Below are positions 5,898 through 6,756 of a stretch of DNA of 6,756 nucleotides, piece after piece. A program made the translations under genes and the position numbers. Location: positions 1-6,756 of the forward strand of contig CAYSAA010000219.1 in NCBI GenBank assembly GCA_964428905.1, written 5' to 3'. Source of the stretch: CAYSAA01 sp964428905. Lineage in GTDB: Bacteria; Atribacterota; Phoenicimicrobiia; Phoenicimicrobiales; Stramentimicrobiaceae. Below the pieces are notes generated by a model. It saw nothing but the letters and a program-made list of their open reading frames with translations, did not search any database and was not told where the DNA came from. The stretch's first letter is position 1; each line of letters opens with the position of its first letter.

Positions 5898-5984
5898 TTA
5901 ACGAAAAAACCAAAGCATCAAAGCACCAACAATTGCCACTATAATAAAAATCCAATACCATTCTATGCCTCTAAAATTATTCAT
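5898..5984 (-). CDS. Small single-span membrane protein, 28 residues
   Basis: A 28-codon gene too short for usual gene finders. The protein begins MNNFRGIE; residues 9-27 (WYWIFIIV, AIVGALM, LWFF) form one strongly hydrophobic helix flanked by aromatic residues, and it ends with Arg28. It should be a single-pass inner-membrane peptide. Coding is supported by AAAAGGA (5998-5992) with seven bases to the ATG, an uninterrupted hydrophobic span with interface Trp/Tyr at both ends, and a plausible promoter with a dyad upstream. I do not recognise a family. It lies about 230 bases upstream of the copper ATPase promoter on the same strand, so a role as an accessory of the pump or in envelope stress is possible but unproven. 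The alternative is a chance frame in AT-rich DNA. Confidence 0.6.
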   Translation of the reverse strand: MNNFRGIEWYWIFIIVAIVGALMLWFFR

Positions 5985-6028
5985 TTCGGTTTCCTTTTAC
6001 TATCTTTTTTTACATAAAAAAATAAAGT

Positions 6029-6053
6029 ATGTTTATTACTTACATAATAACAT
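6029..6053. promoter_or_regulatory. Operator-like inverted repeat upstream of the small membrane protein gene
   Basis: ATGTTTATTA (6029-6038) and TAATAACAT (6045-6053) are inverted repeats with one extra base in the left arm and a six-base spacer. The dyad overlaps the predicted -10 box (6044-6049) and the likely start of transcription for the 28-residue gene, so it could bind a repressor. It differs in sequence from the copper ATPase dyads. Confidence 0.4.
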
Positions 6054-6073
6054 GTATGCAAAAAAAGTCACAA
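6044..6073 (-). promoter_or_regulatory. Possible promoter of the small membrane protein gene
   Basis: On the - strand TTGTGA (6073-6068), an 18-bp spacer containing seven T, and TATTAT (6049-6044). Both hexamers are close to the sigma-A consensus. It lies about 60 bases before the ATG at 5984. AT-rich context makes a chance match possible. Confidence 0.4.
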
Positions 6074-6221
6074 AAAAATCCACCGTAAAGATTAAGATTG
6101 TTTTATAGTTAGGTTTTTCATTATAGGCATTTTTAGACTTCTGACCATATTAGAATTTTGGTGTATTCTGTGACATAAATATACAGGATTTTCCATTATA
6201 AATTACTCAGTCCAATATAGA

Positions 6222-6756
6222 TTAGCGCAACTCATTGATAACCTTTCGGGTTTCCCTAGCCACTATTAACGCTTCATTAGCTGGAATTACAATAACTTTA
6301 ACTTTTGATCTGCTATTAGATATTATAGTGTCTTCTTTTATTCTTATACATTTGTTATTCTTTCTATCATTTAAAGATATCTTAAATAACTTTAAGCCAT
6401 TGCATACTTTCTCTCTTATCTTGGGAGAATTTTCACCTATACCTCCAGAAAATGTAATAACGTCTACTCCATTCATAATTGTTATATAAGAACCGATATA
6501 TTTTATTAAATTATAGATAAACGATTTCAAAGCTATGTTCGCCCTATCGTTAGTATCACTTATTTCTTCCAAATCTCTCTCATCGCCACTTACTCCTGAA
6601 ATCCCTAATAGGCCTCCTCGCTTGATTAATATATCCATAACATCTTCAAAGGACAAAGATTCATTTTCCATAATATAGGGAATAATAAAAGGGTCAAGTT
6701 CTCCTACCCTATTTCCCATAGGAATCCCCGATTGAGTAGAAAAACCCATCGAGGTA
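6222..6756 (-). CDS. ackA: Acetate kinase, C-terminal part (cut by window edge)
   Basis: About 178 C-terminal residues of a roughly 400-residue cytosolic enzyme that interconverts acetyl phosphate plus ADP and acetate plus ATP, the last step of acetate fermentation. The visible part begins in the conserved TSMGFSTQSGIPMGNR stretch (the usual family form is DTSMGFTPLEG), followed by GELDP, LLGISGVSGDERDLEE, the nucleotide-binding FSGGIGENSPKIREKV, and the C-terminal PANEALIVARET whose Glu belongs to the active site. The frame is open to the window edge, so the N-terminal half and start codon lie beyond 6756. The ATG at 6747-6749 is internal Met, not the start. No pta gene is visible downstream. 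No clear terminator follows the stop; 6054-6221 is AT-rich with nothing else supported. Confidence 0.95.
   Translation of the reverse strand, partial: TSMGFSTQSGIPMGNRVGELDPFIIPYIMENESLSFEDVMDILIKRGGLLGISGVSGDERDLEEISDTNDRANIALKSFIYNLIKYIGSYITIMNGVDVITFSGGIGENSPKIREKVCNGLKLFKISLNDRKNNKCIRIKEDTIISNSRSKVKVIVIPANEALIVARETRKVINELR

Noticed and set aside
6092..6196. 34-codon - strand frame between ackA and the small membrane protein gene
   Set aside because: ATG present but no ribosome binding site and no protein-like features.
6747..6749. ATG as the start of a 175-residue protein
   Set aside because: This Met is the internal one of the conserved TSMGF motif of acetate kinase; the frame continues to the window edge.

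Overview
The window is AT-rich (about one third G+C by eye), with long A/T intergenic stretches, strong AGGAGG-type ribosome binding sites and classical intrinsic terminators. This suggests a low-GC anaerobic bacterium of the Clostridia/Halanaerobiales or Atribacterota kind. Acetate kinase and a riboswitch-controlled lysine-type dehydrogenase fit a fermentative life. The lineage cannot be fixed from the sequence alone. There is no mobile element, CRISPR array, rRNA or tRNA.

Layout. (1) 1-208, + strand: the 3' two thirds of a lysine riboswitch, cut by the window edge, followed by an intrinsic terminator. (2) 290-1540, + strand: a saccharopine dehydrogenase-family enzyme that most resembles lysine 6-dehydrogenase. 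(3) 1541-2084: non-coding or decayed sequence. (4) 2085-2696, - strand: a HAD-IA phosphatase whose start is set by its ribosome binding site. (5) 2877-3243, - strand: a maltose/galactoside O-acetyltransferase pseudogene with two internal deletions. (6) 3454-5478, - strand: a CopB-type (P1B-3) copper-exporting ATPase with a His-rich N-terminus, a good terminator, and a consensus-like promoter carrying two matching inverted-repeat operators. (7) 5898-5984, - strand: a 28-residue single-span membrane protein with its own ribosome binding site and a palindrome-bearing promoter region. (8) 6222-6756, - strand: the C-terminal part of acetate kinase, cut by the window edge.

How the parts relate. The most interesting element is the riboswitch. 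Three mutually exclusive pairings can be drawn by hand: an anti-aptamer stem (96-111/126-141), an antiterminator (129-137/174-182) and the terminator (167-179/189-201). Their overlaps predict that lysine binding frees the antiterminator strand and turns transcription ON. That is opposite to the usual lysine OFF switch, and it makes sense if the downstream enzyme degrades lysine. The copper ATPase appears to be a separately regulated detoxification unit: promoter, two operator-like dyads, a long leader, one gene and a terminator. The other genes show no clear functional link to either unit.
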